A stretch of 64,000 nucleotides of DNA from Hathewaya massiliensis (GCF_902143515.1 NZ_CABFVD010000009.1:57494-121493), one strand, 5' to 3'. Shown: positions 17,879-26,875, counted from the stretch's first letter. Numbers and translations: made by a program. Notes: generated by a model not told the origin, from the letters alone.

Positions 17879-18842
17879 CTTCTTCACCTCCAACCAAATG
17901 ACATGCCACCTTCCACTCTTTAGATAAATCAATCATTTCAGGACTCTTTATAAAGCAAATCTCTTTGGCCTTTTTACACCTGTCTGCAAATATACACCCT
18001 TTAGGCTCCATACTAAGATTAGGTAGTGAACCTTTTATTCCAGTTAATTCTTCCTTTTTCCCTGTAAGAGAGGGATAGGAAGCTAAAAGTTCTTTTGTAT
18101 AAGGATGCTTAGGTTTTATAAGCACATCTGATACATAACCAAATTCTAGAAGATACCCTGCATACATAACAGCAATTTTTTTACAGGTAGAAGCTACTAT
18201 AGATACATCGTGAGTAATCATTATTCTTGTTAATTTTAGCTTTTCTTCAAGCATAAGAATTTCATCTAATATTTGTCCTTGAGTCACCACATCCAGTGCT
18301 GTGGTAGCTTCATCTAGTATTAATAATTTAGGATAAAATATTAGACTAAGAGCTATACTTACCCTCTGCATCATACCACCAGATAATTCATGTGGATAAT
18401 AATCAAACACTCTATGAGGAAGATTTACAAGATTAAATAATTCCAATATTCTTTCCTTAATTTCCTTATCCTTTGTTTTTGGTTCATGAACTTTATATAT
18501 ATCACTCATTTGAACACCAATTTTATGTACTGGACTCAATGAATTCATTGATTTTTGAAATACCACCGCTATGTCTTTCCACCTAATTTTTCTTAACTCT
18601 TCTTCATTTATTTTTAATAAATCAGATCCTTGAAATAGAATCTGCCCTGTAATTTCAGATGTTTTGTGAGAAAGTAATTGTAAAATCGCCATGGCAAGAG
18701 TAGATTTTCCTGAACCAGACTCTCCCACTATTCCAATAGAATCCTGTGATTCTACATTTAATACAAAATCTTTTACTGCTTTAATTTCTTTTCCTTTAAC
18801 TTTATATATAACATTTAAGTTTTTAATCTCTAGTAATGACAT
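17871..18842 (-). CDS. oppD: Peptide ABC transporter ATPase (OppD-like), system 2
   Basis: This 323-residue ATPase has Walker A GESGSGKST, signature LSGGMMQRV, Walker B LLILDEATTALD and the C-terminal extension GCIFADRCKKA with a later CH pair. An AAGGGGAGA ribosome site lies eight bases upstream of the ATG. It sits eleven bases after oppC and is translationally coupled to oppF. With OppF it powers the OppBC pore of this operon and is the likely ATPase for system 1, which lacks its own. Confidence 0.92.
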   Translation of the reverse strand: MSLLEIKNLNVIYKVKGKEIKAVKDFVLNVESQDSIGIVGESGSGKSTLAMAILQLLSHKTSEITGQILFQGSDLLKINEEELRKIRWKDIAVVFQKSMNSLSPVHKIGVQMSDIYKVHEPKTKDKEIKERILELFNLVNLPHRVFDYYPHELSGGMMQRVSIALSLIFYPKLLILDEATTALDVVTQGQILDEILMLEEKLKLTRIMITHDVSIVASTCKKIAVMYAGYLLEFGYVSDVLIKPKHPYTKELLASYPSLTGKKEELTGIKGSLPNLSMEPKGCIFADRCKKAKEICFIKSPEMIDLSKEWKVACHLVGGEEGE

Positions 18843-18853
18843 TTTATCTCCCC

Positions 18854-19696
18854 TTAATTTGTCTCATTATATTTAGGATTTAATATACGATTAATTCCCT
18901 CACCAATTAAATAAAAAGAAAGTACGGTAAATATAATTGCAAGGCCAGGAAATGTACATATCCACCAACTATTAGGAAGATATATCTTACCATGAGAAAT
19001 AATCTTACCCCAACTTATAATATTGGGATCTCCAAGCCCTAGAAAAGACAAACCTGCTTCAGATAAAATGGCAGATGAAACTGCCATAGTAGAATCTGCT
19101 ATAATAGGGAAAAGTCCATTAGGTATAATATGTTTAAATAATATTCTAGTATGACTTTCTCCAATTGTCTGTGCACTTTTAATAAAAGTTCTTTCTCTCA
19201 AAGCTATTGCTTGTCCCCTCATTAATCTTGCAGTTCCTGTCCAACTAGTTAAGGCCATAACAATAATTAAATTAGTTAAGCTACTTCCATAGATTGCAAT
19301 AACTATAAGTATTAAAAAAAAGGTTGGTAGCATCATAAATATATTTAGGATTTCTGAAATTATTTTGTCAGTTTTTCCGCCAATATACCCTGATATACCC
19401 CCTACCAAAACTCCTATGGCAGATGAAATTACTGCAACTACAATTCCTATTTTTAGTGATGTTCTAGATCCATAAATCACCATACTAAATACATCTCTAC
19501 CAAGACCATCTGTGCCAAATATATATTTAGATGATGGTTTTGCAATTAAATCTTCATTTAAAAAATTAGGATTTTTTGTAGCAATTAGTGGTGCACATAC
19601 TGCCACTGATATTAAAATTATAAGAAGTATTATTCCTATTTTAAGTTCATTAACCGAATTTATTTTATTAGTTATGTATCTAATTTTCTTCCTCAT
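18854..19696 (-). CDS. oppC: Peptide ABC transporter permease (OppC-like), system 2
   Basis: The product is about 280 residues. The start is taken as the ATG at 19696, about ten bases after AAGGA; a TTG at 19717 and an ATG at 19702 are also in frame. Landmarks are IFGTDGLGRDVFSMV after the first helix, the EAA loop AQTIGESHTRILFKHIIPN and LSEAGLSFLGLG. It follows oppB with ends that overlap or nearly touch, which marks a tight operon oppB-oppC-oppD-oppF-oppA. Confidence 0.9.
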   Translation of the reverse strand: MRKKIRYITNKINSVNELKIGIILLIILISVAVCAPLIATKNPNFLNEDLIAKPSSKYIFGTDGLGRDVFSMVIYGSRTSLKIGIVVAVISSAIGVLVGGISGYIGGKTDKIISEILNIFMMLPTFFLILIVIAIYGSSLTNLIIVMALTSWTGTARLMRGQAIALRERTFIKSAQTIGESHTRILFKHIIPNGLFPIIADSTMAVSSAILSEAGLSFLGLGDPNIISWGKIISHGKIYLPNSWWICTFPGLAIIFTVLSFYLIGEGINRILNPKYNETN

Positions 19697-19709
19697 AAAC
19701 ATCACATCC

Positions 19710-20675
19710 TTATTCAAACCTAATCCTTGGATCTATTAAGGCATAAATAATATCTGTAATTATCATAACTACACAAATAGATATTGATAGCATCAAATAT
19801 ATTCCTGTTAGCAGTGGGTAATCTCTTTTCATTATTGCATCCATTACAAGCCTTCCCATGCCAGGCCATGCGAAAACTATTTCTATAAGTGTAACTCCTC
19901 CAATCATAAAGGCCAAAGACATACTTAGTATTGTAATGGTTGGTATTATGGCATTTCTTAATACATATTTGTTAAATATCCTTCTCTCATTCATTCCTGT
20001 AGCTCTTAAAACTAATATAAAATCCTCTGACATAGTTTGTAGCACTGAGGCTCTTGAAATTCTAAAATATATTGGAGTCTGAATTATAAAAAGAGTGGTA
20101 ACAGGCAAAATCATATGTTTAACAACATCTAAAACATAGACAAACCCTTTATTACCTGCTCTTATATCATACATTCCTGAGGTAGGAAGAATTTTTAATG
20201 TGGATGCAAATATGAGAATAAGAATTAGCCCTAACCAAAATCCTGGAAGAGCATCAAAAACATAAGAGATCCCACACATTATCCTATCTAATATGGAACC
20301 AACTTTCCTTGCAGCACATATACCAAGAAAAGTCCCAACTAAAACTGATAATATAGATGCTGTAAGTGTAAGTATAATTGTAGCAAATATTTTTTCTCCA
20401 ATTAACTTTGATACAGGTTCATTACTTATATATGAATATCCTAAGTCACCTTTTAATATATTTTTAATATAATTTACAAATTGAACTGGAATAGGCTTGT
20501 CTAACCCGTATTTAATTGTAATATGCTGTATAAGCTCAGGATTAGGATTCTCTGTGCCTGCTATAACTTTTATAGGGTCACCAGGCGCATATCTTATTAT
20601 AAAAAAGGTAAGACAAAAGGAAAATATTATGGTTATAATTCCTGTAAAAATACGTTTGCTTATGTATTTATTCAT
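19710..20675 (-). CDS. oppB: Peptide ABC transporter permease (OppB-like), system 2
   Basis: This 321-residue permease is the first gene of the complete second system. It has a GGGGGA ribosome site seven bases before the ATG. Hallmarks are APGDPIKVIAG after the first helix, the EAA-loop region RATGMNERRIFNKYVLRN, VFAWPGMGRL and the C-terminal DPRIRFE. A leader of about 165 bases separates it from the probable promoter at 20845-20873. Confidence 0.9.
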   Translation of the reverse strand: MNKYISKRIFTGIITIIFSFCLTFFIIRYAPGDPIKVIAGTENPNPELIQHITIKYGLDKPIPVQFVNYIKNILKGDLGYSYISNEPVSKLIGEKIFATIILTLTASILSVLVGTFLGICAARKVGSILDRIMCGISYVFDALPGFWLGLILILIFASTLKILPTSGMYDIRAGNKGFVYVLDVVKHMILPVTTLFIIQTPIYFRISRASVLQTMSEDFILVLRATGMNERRIFNKYVLRNAIIPTITILSMSLAFMIGGVTLIEIVFAWPGMGRLVMDAIMKRDYPLLTGIYLMLSISICVVMIITDIIYALIDPRIRFE

Positions 20676-20844
20676 TGTGCTTCCCCCTTTTCAAACATAT
20701 TTTTATAATGTTTTAGGTAAAAGGTAAGTCTAGAAACTAATTCTATATTTTCTATGTACTAGATTGCCCTCAATTAGTGTATCACTTAAGTTTTACTTTG
20801 TTAAATAGAAAATATCTCTAATTAAAATCTTTCAATAGATATTT

Positions 20845-20873
20845 TATATAGTATTTTTGAGGAATATTGTAAA
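20845..20873 (-). promoter_or_regulatory. Promoter of the second opp operon
   Basis: On the minus strand, TTTACA (20873-20868), a 17-base spacer and TATATA (20850-20845) make a good sigma-A promoter. The 20676-20844 leader is AT-rich with no structure I can name. Confidence 0.5.
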
Positions 20874-20942
20874 AACTTCAATTTAAATTGCTATTAGTGT
20901 ACTAAAGGTAGCTTTAAAAATACATAGAAATCAAAAATTTGC

Positions 20943-20973
20943 ATAAATAAAAGGACGGTATTTACCGTCCTTC
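20943..20973 (-). terminator. Terminator after the kinase-fold gene
   Basis: AAGGACGGTA (20951-20960) and TACCGTCCTT (20963-20972) form a tight 10-bp stem; on the minus strand it runs into TTTTATTTATG. Confidence 0.82.
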
Positions 20974-21024
20974 ATTGTTTTTAAATTTTCTAAAGCTATA
21001 TAATTAATAATCAATTATTTATTT

Positions 21025-22227
21025 TTACACTATATCCTCTAATTTCACCATATAGCTCTTTTCCTTTGGATTTTTCCAACTTAAAGTCATACAAGACCCT
21101 AAATCCGGCTTGTACATATTTACAGCAGCATCTTCCAAAAACATCTTTAGATTATATGCCGCATAAATTAAAGCTGCCTTTCTTTTAACTGAACTTCTCA
21201 TCTTTCTTAAATTAATTAACCCACAAGCAACCCCTGCAAGATAAAAAGAAGGGTTATATAGAATATTTCTACTATCTGAAACTATAAGTTTTACATTATC
21301 CCTAAGTCTTGGTATTAACTGTCTTAAAAGAGACATTCCTTTCCCCCTTGGAATATCAACTTCCAATATACCTTCACTAACACACTTACATATTTTTTGC
21401 CAAAGTTCCCTATCAAACTCCGTATCAAAATCCAAGTAATCGGATAAAGTTATGGACTCCAAATATCTAATGTCATGAAATACATTACAGTTTTCTAATA
21501 TATCACAAAAATCTATTATAATTGGCTTGTTTTCTGTAATAATTATATTATTACCTTGGAAATCTCCATGGGCCCAAGAGGTTAGGCATGTTACTTGAAG
21601 TCCATTCCAAGCATCTACATCACTAAAAAAGTAATAAGGATTTGGTAGAATAACTTCACTACCATCTAAAGAAATCCACTTAATATCTTTTCTAATACCT
21701 AAATCTTCAAAAGCTTTTATGTATTTTTCATCCATATATCTATAGGACATCTCTCCTTTTACTATTTCTTTAGGACATAGATATTGTTTTTCATGTTCTT
21801 TATTCCAAGTAAAAGCGAACTTAGTTAGCTTTGACATTATTTGATCCTTAAGTTCATCCTCATGGACTACTTTATCTAAAAAAGTTTCAGAATTATATAT
21901 ATCATCTCCTGCAAGATCATATAAATTAGCATATACAAAGGGTTCATTTTTAAACTTTATATCATAGGCCTTAACAAGTTTTGCAATGTATTTATGCATG
22001 TTATTTTTATTAGCTATTTCATAGGCTCTTTTAAAAGATATGGCCTCAGAACTACTACCTGTTAACTTTAAAATACCTACCTTGTTATCAGGTCCATACT
22101 CAATCATAAAAACTCCGGCACCGGATCTTCCATTGGTAAAGGCCCTTAAAATTTCCACTGGGGCAATTTTATCATTATTTTCTTCACTTTGTCTGTTAAT
22201 TTCGTTTAGTATTTTTATAAGATTCAT
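21025..22227 (-). CDS. Aminoglycoside-phosphotransferase-like kinase-fold protein, function unknown
   Basis: The product is 400 residues. The C-terminal half carries a phosphotransferase catalytic loop, WAHGDFQGNNIII (about 214-226), followed by IIDFCD, as in APH/choline-kinase folds. The N-terminal lobe has a plausible ATP-site lysine in GILKL (about 51-55). It is larger than drug-modifying APH enzymes and lacks any resistance gene context, so a metabolic or regulatory substrate is more likely. It lies 147 bases downstream of luxS on the same strand; no terminator is obvious between them, so read-through from the T-box operon is possible. It has an AGGTGATTTT ribosome site and an ATG start. 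Confidence 0.6.
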   Translation of the reverse strand: MNLIKILNEINRQSEENNDKIAPVEILRAFTNGRSGAGVFMIEYGPDNKVGILKLTGSSSEAISFKRAYEIANKNNMHKYIAKLVKAYDIKFKNEPFVYANLYDLAGDDIYNSETFLDKVVHEDELKDQIMSKLTKFAFTWNKEHEKQYLCPKEIVKGEMSYRYMDEKYIKAFEDLGIRKDIKWISLDGSEVILPNPYYFFSDVDAWNGLQVTCLTSWAHGDFQGNNIIITENKPIIIDFCDILENCNVFHDIRYLESITLSDYLDFDTEFDRELWQKICKCVSEGILEVDIPRGKGMSLLRQLIPRLRDNVKLIVSDSRNILYNPSFYLAGVACGLINLRKMRSSVKRKAALIYAAYNLKMFLEDAAVNMYKPDLGSCMTLSWKNPKEKSYMVKLEDIV

Positions 22228-22373
22228 AAAATCACCTATTATTCAATATTTTAAACCATGTTAAATGTTTTGTATAACCATATTATACTTCATATTATTT
22301 AACATAGTATAAATAAATTATAACATATTTATTAATTGCCCCTGTGAAAATTAATTTTAATTTCTTATATTAA

Positions 22374-22826
22374 TTATCCATAAATTTTATCACTTATGCC
22401 TTCCTTTAAAACTTTCTCAGCATACTCCTTAGCCTTCTTTAAAGAATGATCCCTATAGTTTCCGCATTGTACTTCATTTGCAGCAGGTACCTCTTCTGTT
22501 TCCATAACTTTTTTTAGAGAATACTCCAAGGCTTTTATTATAACTTTAGCCTCTGTATCTCCCCAAGTTATCATATAAAAACCAGTTCTGCATCCCATGG
22601 GTGAAATGTCTATTATTCCCTCCATATCCTCTCTCATATATCCAGCTAATAAATGTTCTAGGGTGTGAATCGCTCCCGTATCCATAACTTCTCTATTAGG
22701 CATCATAAATCTTAAATCAAATTTTGAAACTTTGTCTCCTAACTTCCCTTCTTGAACACCACATTTTCTAACAAAAGGTGCTTTTAACTTTGTATGATCA
22801 ATTGTAAAGCTTTCAACTTTAACCAT
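22374..22826 (-). CDS. luxS: S-ribosylhomocysteine lyase
   Basis: The product is 150 residues, the standard length. The metal site is visible as HTLEH (His54, Glu57, His58) and Cys121 in ECGNYRDH-like context (QCGNYRDH); the catalytic cysteine is Cys79 in MGCRTGFY. It splits S-ribosylhomocysteine into homocysteine and the AI-2 precursor DPD. The ribosome site AGGAGGAATTAAA is strong. It sits last in a run of methyltransferase, mccB, mccA and luxS, so its main job here is probably recycling homocysteine for reverse transsulfuration to cysteine. Confidence 0.96.
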   Translation of the reverse strand: MVKVESFTIDHTKLKAPFVRKCGVQEGKLGDKVSKFDLRFMMPNREVMDTGAIHTLEHLLAGYMREDMEGIIDISPMGCRTGFYMITWGDTEAKVIIKALEYSLKKVMETEEVPAANEVQCGNYRDHSLKKAKEYAEKVLKEGISDKIYG

Positions 22827-22856
22827 TTTAATTCCTCCTAGTTTTTATTATATATA

Positions 22857-23768
22857 TTATTTATATATTCCTTTAGAAAAATATCTATCGCCCCTATCAG
22901 GAAATAAGGTTACAATATTTCCTGATCCTATGGTTTTTTCTAAGGTTAATACTGCAGCCATAGCAGCTCCCGAAGAAGGTCCTGCTATTATTCCTTCTCT
23001 TCTTGCAAGTTCACTACTAAAGTAAAATGCTTCTTCATCTCTTATTTTAATAACATCATAAACAAGATCCATATCCATAACCTTGGGTATAAAATTGTTT
23101 CCTATACCTTCTATGCTGTAACTACCTTCCTCTCCTCCTCCCATAGTGGATCCATAAGGATCCACTAAAATCCCTTTAACTTTAGAATTTTTCTCTTTTA
23201 AATATTTCATAACACCAGTAAATGTTCCTCCACTACCAGCACCTGCAACAAAATAATCAATGTCTCCATGTAGAGCATTATATATTTCTTTTCCTGTACC
23301 ACTATAGTGTGACTCCGGATTATTAATATTTTCAAATTGCTTTAAAGATATAGAGTTTTCTATGGAACTTAAAAGTTCCTCTGCATATTCTAAAGCCCCT
23401 TTTATTCCTTTTTCTTTTGGGGTTAAAATAACTTCTGCCCCTAGAGCTTTCATCAAAGTTATTTTTTCTATAGAGAACTTATCTGGAACTACTAATATTA
23501 TTTTGTACCCTCTGTTTAAAGCTCCTAATAGTACTCCTAATCCTGTATTCCCTGCAGTAGCTTCTACTATAGTCATTCCCTTTTTTAATATTCCAAGCTT
23601 TTCATATTCATTTATCATATAATATCCTACTCTATCCTTTACACTTCCAGTAGGATTATAGTATTCTAGCTTAGAAAAAATATTAACACTACTCTTTGTA
23701 TGAAAATTATTTATTTTAATTAAAGGAGTATTGCCTATTAACTCTTTAATATTATTGTAATAGTTCAT
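22857..23768 (-). CDS. mccA: O-acetylserine-dependent cystathionine beta-synthase
   Basis: This 303-residue fold-type II PLP enzyme has lysine 44 in GSVKDR as the likely PLP anchor, EATAGNTGLG for substrate carboxylate binding and a glycine-rich phosphate loop AGSGGTFTG. By sequence alone it could be a cysteine synthase. Its position, one base after mccB and just before luxS, matches the mccA (yrhA) gene of Bacillus and Clostridium reverse transsulfuration operons, which makes cystathionine from homocysteine and O-acetylserine. The call rests on family plus context. Confidence 0.85.
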   Translation of the reverse strand: MNYYNNIKELIGNTPLIKINNFHTKSSVNIFSKLEYYNPTGSVKDRVGYYMINEYEKLGILKKGMTIVEATAGNTGLGVLLGALNRGYKIILVVPDKFSIEKITLMKALGAEVILTPKEKGIKGALEYAEELLSSIENSISLKQFENINNPESHYSGTGKEIYNALHGDIDYFVAGAGSGGTFTGVMKYLKEKNSKVKGILVDPYGSTMGGGEEGSYSIEGIGNNFIPKVMDMDLVYDVIKIRDEEAFYFSSELARREGIIAGPSSGAAMAAVLTLEKTIGSGNIVTLFPDRGDRYFSKGIYK

Positions 23769-23769
23769 T

Positions 23770-24918
23770 TTATTTCTCCTTTGCCCTATTAAAAGCTCTT
23801 ATTAAATCTTCTTTTAGATCTTCTTTATCTTCTATTCCTATGGAAAGTCTAACTAAATTTTCAACAATTCCAGCCTTCTCTCTTATCTCCTTTGGAATAG
23901 CCCCATGAGTCATGGAAGCTGGATGGCAAATCAATGACTCTACCCCTCCTAAACTCTCACCAAAAGTTATAATCTCTAGACTTTCAAGAAATTTTTTATA
24001 ATCTATATTCTCTTTTATAATAAAGGAAAGTGTTCCTCCAAAGGACTTAGCTTGTTTTATATTTATATCATGACCTTTATGAGATTTAAGTCCTGGATAA
24101 TAAACCTTTAATACTTCCTCTCTTCCTTCTAAAAATTCAGCTATATACTTTGCATTTTCCACATGCCTATCCATTCTAACTCCTAAAGTCTTAATTCCTC
24201 TAATTAATAAAAATGAATCAAAAGGTCCTAAAACTCCTCCTGTAGAGTTTTGAATAAAATGAATTTTTTCTCCTAACTCCTTTGAATTAACCACCACAAG
24301 TCCTGCAATTAAGTCACTATGACCTCCTAAATATTTTGTACCACTGTGAACTACAATATGGGCCCCTAAGTTTATAGGCTTTTGCAGATACGGAGTCATA
24401 AAAGTATTATCCACTATGGAAATTATTCCTTTCTCCCTTGCTAGGGCTGTTATTTCCCTTATATCTGTAATATCCATTAATGGATTTGTAGGACTTTCTA
24501 TAAAAATTGCCTTAACATTTTCAGAAATTTTATCTTCTACTGAACTTCTATTACTCATATCAGTAATCTCATAAGTTATACCAAAATTATTAAAAATCTT
24601 ATCTAAAACTCTAAAAGTTCCACCATATAAATTATCTGGAATTAAGATTTTATCCCCACTTTTAAAAAGAGATATCACAGCAGTTATTGCTGCAAGTCCT
24701 GAAGCAAATGCAAACCCCCTCTCCCCCTCTTCTAAATCTGCTATAAGTTTTTCTAAGGCGTCTCTTGTTGGGTTTCCAGTTCTTGAATACTCATATCCTG
24801 TATTAACTCCAAATGAAGGCTGTTTATAAGTTGAAGTTTGATAAATTGGTACATTTACAGCTCCTGTTTTTGCATCTCCATCTACGCCACCATGAATTAG
24901 TAATGAATTAAATCTCAT
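23770..24918 (-). CDS. mccB: Cystathionine gamma-lyase / homocysteine gamma-lyase
   Basis: The product is 382 residues from the ATG at 24918, seven bases after GGAGGG; an ATG five codons upstream lies before that site. This Cys/Met-metabolism PLP enzyme has YSRTGNPTRDALE, the PLP lysine in SGTKYLGGHSD (about 194) and SLGGVESLICHPASMTH at the active-site end. It splits cystathionine into cysteine, ammonia and 2-oxobutyrate. It ends almost on top of mccA, and the pair would carry homocysteine to cysteine. Desulfhydration of homocysteine is a common side activity. Confidence 0.92.
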   Translation of the reverse strand: MRFNSLLIHGGVDGDAKTGAVNVPIYQTSTYKQPSFGVNTGYEYSRTGNPTRDALEKLIADLEEGERGFAFASGLAAITAVISLFKSGDKILIPDNLYGGTFRVLDKIFNNFGITYEITDMSNRSSVEDKISENVKAIFIESPTNPLMDITDIREITALAREKGIISIVDNTFMTPYLQKPINLGAHIVVHSGTKYLGGHSDLIAGLVVVNSKELGEKIHFIQNSTGGVLGPFDSFLLIRGIKTLGVRMDRHVENAKYIAEFLEGREEVLKVYYPGLKSHKGHDINIKQAKSFGGTLSFIIKENIDYKKFLESLEIITFGESLGGVESLICHPASMTHGAIPKEIREKAGIVENLVRLSIGIEDKEDLKEDLIRAFNRAKEK

Positions 24919-24936
24919 AATATATCCCTCCAAAAT

Positions 24937-25560
24937 TTATTTAATAGCCTTTGCTAAAAAAATCCCTGTTTCTAAAAACTCTCCCTTTGCTGAATAACCT
25001 GTGCAAGTAAGTCCTATATCTTTATATTTTACTTCTCTAAACTTAGACTCTCTAAACCAAAATAATATATCCTCTTCTTTAAAACCCAGCCATTTATCAT
25101 ACATCTCTTCTCGAGCCCACTGTCCATCATGCTCCATAACATCTGTAATAATTAAAGTACCCTTTGGCTTTAAAATTCTATACATTTCTCCGATAGATTT
25201 ACTAGGGTTTACTACATGATGAAGTGCCATGTTTATAAAAATTACATCTATAGATTCATCAAACAATGGAATATCTTCCAAATCTGCTTTTATACTATAG
25301 AGATTATTGTAACCTTTACTTCTCGATTCCTCATTTAAAATCTTAAGCATATTTCTAGAACTATCCACGGAAAATACAATCTTAGCCTGGTCTAATAGAG
25401 CCATAGAAATAAAACCACTACCACAGCCTAAATCTGCTACAATTTTATCCTTTATATCAACTTCGCCAAAAGCCTTATATTTTAGTTCATCTTTAAAGTA
25501 TCCCTCTCTTATTACATTCCACTTCTCTGCAATAGTATCAAAATAATTAACAGAATTCAT
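24937..25560 (-). CDS. SAM-dependent methyltransferase of the mccBA operon (UbiG/YrrT-like)
   Basis: This 207-residue class I methyltransferase has a SAM-binding VADLGCGSGFIS (about 41-52), SVDSSRNML and FINMALHHV. It is first in the T-box operon, behind AAGGAGGGG. The same gene position is occupied by ubiG in the C. acetobutylicum operon and by yrrT in Bacillus, where the substrate is not firmly known. Producing S-adenosylhomocysteine would feed the downstream recycling enzymes; that link is inferred. Confidence 0.85.
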   Translation of the reverse strand: MNSVNYFDTIAEKWNVIREGYFKDELKYKAFGEVDIKDKIVADLGCGSGFISMALLDQAKIVFSVDSSRNMLKILNEESRSKGYNNLYSIKADLEDIPLFDESIDVIFINMALHHVVNPSKSIGEMYRILKPKGTLIITDVMEHDGQWAREEMYDKWLGFKEEDILFWFRESKFREVKYKDIGLTCTGYSAKGEFLETGIFLAKAIK

Positions 25561-25587
25561 AAATTCCCCTCCTTAAAATTCAAAAAA

Positions 25588-25899
25588 TAAATCCTGCCTC
25601 CGTAATAGAGGCAGGATATCCCGCGGTTCCACTCTAATTATTGTATCTTTTCCTTCTAGATACAATATCTTATTTTTGGTACTAACATACCTCAAGGCTT
25701 TAACGGGCCTTCCCGCAACAGTCTACTATAATTTCGACATAGAGCTCAAAGGTGCATTGGCTTAAATTCCACTTGAAATCTCTTTCAGCCTAGGAGATTT
25801 CTCTCTGTAAGTTTTCTTTAAGTTACTATTCCTTATCATGGCTTTTACTTTAATTTAATACATACTTATTCGATAGGTTTAATGTATTTTAATTTGTTT
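25588..25899 (-). ncRNA. T-box leader, cysteine specifier
   Basis: On the minus strand the leader of the methyltransferase-mccB-mccA-luxS operon contains the T-box sequence AGAGTGGAACCGCGGG (about 25636-25621). It is followed by a terminator stem TCCTGCCTC / GAGGCAGGA and TTTATTTTTT (about 25615-25585). Upstream, stem I has the usual landmark CACCTTTGAGCTC, and the triplet in the specifier position is TGC (25756-25754), a cysteine codon. Uncharged tRNA-Cys should therefore stabilise the antiterminator and switch the operon on when cysteine is short. This agrees with the operon's cysteine-making genes. Boundaries are approximate. Confidence 0.92.
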
Positions 25900-25905
25900 A
25901 ATATA

Positions 25906-25934
25906 ATTATATGCATAAGCATTCCTTATGTCAA
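25906..25934 (-). promoter_or_regulatory. Consensus sigma-A promoter of the T-box operon
   Basis: On the minus strand TTGACA (25934-25929), exactly 17 bases and TATAAT (25911-25906) form a perfect consensus. The spacer and box edges hold a CATAAG / CTTATG inverted repeat that might bind a regulator. Transcription would begin near 25899. Confidence 0.85.
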
Positions 25935-26020
25935 CTATAAATTTTTATAATTTTTAAAACCTTCCTTTATGAGGTATAATTATTTTAGTTAAAAATCTTG
26001 GCTATATTTGGAGGATAAAT

Positions 26021-26875
26021 ATGATATTAAGATCTGAAATTCAAAAGTTAAAAGGGGAAGGTTTTTTAAAGCAAAGAGAGGGTGACTTTTTTTCTGTAAG
26101 AGTATTAAGTTCTGCTGGAAATTTTACAAGCAAAGAAATATCTAAGATGGCTTCTATTGCTGAGAACTATGGAAAAGGTTACTTAGGCTTTACTACCAGA
26201 CTATCTTGTGAAATACCTTGGATAAAATATGAATATATAGAAAAAGTAAAAGAGGAGTTAGAGAATTCAAATTTAAGTTATGGAGGTACTGGTAAGAAGG
26301 TAAGACCACTCATGGCTTGCAAAGGTACAATTTGTACCCATGGTTTAATAGATACACAAGGGCTTTGCAAAGAGCTTCACGAAAAATACTTTGCAATGGA
26401 TATGCCTTCAAAATTTAAAATAGGTATAGTAGGATGTCCTAATAACTGTGCTAAAGCTTCTTTAAATGATTTAGGAATAATGGGACAAGTTATTCCTAAG
26501 TTTAATGAGGAATCTTGTGTAAATTGTGGTATGTGCTTAAAGGTTTGTAAAGAAGGGGCTATTGGGAAAAAAGAAGGTAAAATATCCTATAATAAAGATA
26601 AATGTGTAGACTGTGGAGAATGCACAAAAGTGTGTAAATTCAATGCTTTTGAAGAAGAAAAATCAGGAGTTTCAATTTTTGTTGGTGGACGATTTGGACG
26701 TAACTACAGCCTAGGTCAGAAACTTCCAAAAATCTATGCTTTAGATGAAGCTAAAGAAGTCTGTGATAAAATAATAACTTATTACAAAGAAAATGGTATG
26801 CCTGGAGAGAGAATATTTAAGCTTGTAAATAGAATAGGCTTTGAAGAGTTTTTACAAAATATAGGAGAATACTAA
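26021..26875 (+). CDS. Siroheme [4Fe-4S] sulfite reductase-like protein with ferredoxin domain
   Basis: The product is 284 residues. The N-terminal half has the nitrite/sulfite reductase ferredoxin-like domain and TTRLSCEIPW. The siroheme-coupled cluster ligands are CKGTIC (about 100-105) and GCPNNC (about 139-143). Then come two complete 4Fe-4S ferredoxin motifs, CVNCGMCLKVC and CVDCGECTKVC (about 166-206). It resembles AsrC and small single-chain sulfite reductases, which reduce sulfite to sulfide with six electrons. AsrA and AsrB partners are not nearby, so a ferredoxin is the likely donor. It is divergent from the cysteine T-box operon, in keeping with a sulfide-supply role. It has a GGAGGATAAAT ribosome site. 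Confidence 0.88.
   Translation: MILRSEIQKLKGEGFLKQREGDFFSVRVLSSAGNFTSKEISKMASIAENYGKGYLGFTTRLSCEIPWIKYEYIEKVKEELENSNLSYGGTGKKVRPLMACKGTICTHGLIDTQGLCKELHEKYFAMDMPSKFKIGIVGCPNNCAKASLNDLGIMGQVIPKFNEESCVNCGMCLKVCKEGAIGKKEGKISYNKDKCVDCGECTKVCKFNAFEEEKSGVSIFVGGRFGRNYSLGQKLPKIYALDEAKEVCDKIITYYKENGMPGERIFKLVNRIGFEEFLQNIGEY

Noticed and set aside
22228..22373. S-box antisense RNA downstream of luxS, as in C. acetobutylicum
   Set aside because: No S-box core sequences on either strand; the next gene is also on the minus strand.
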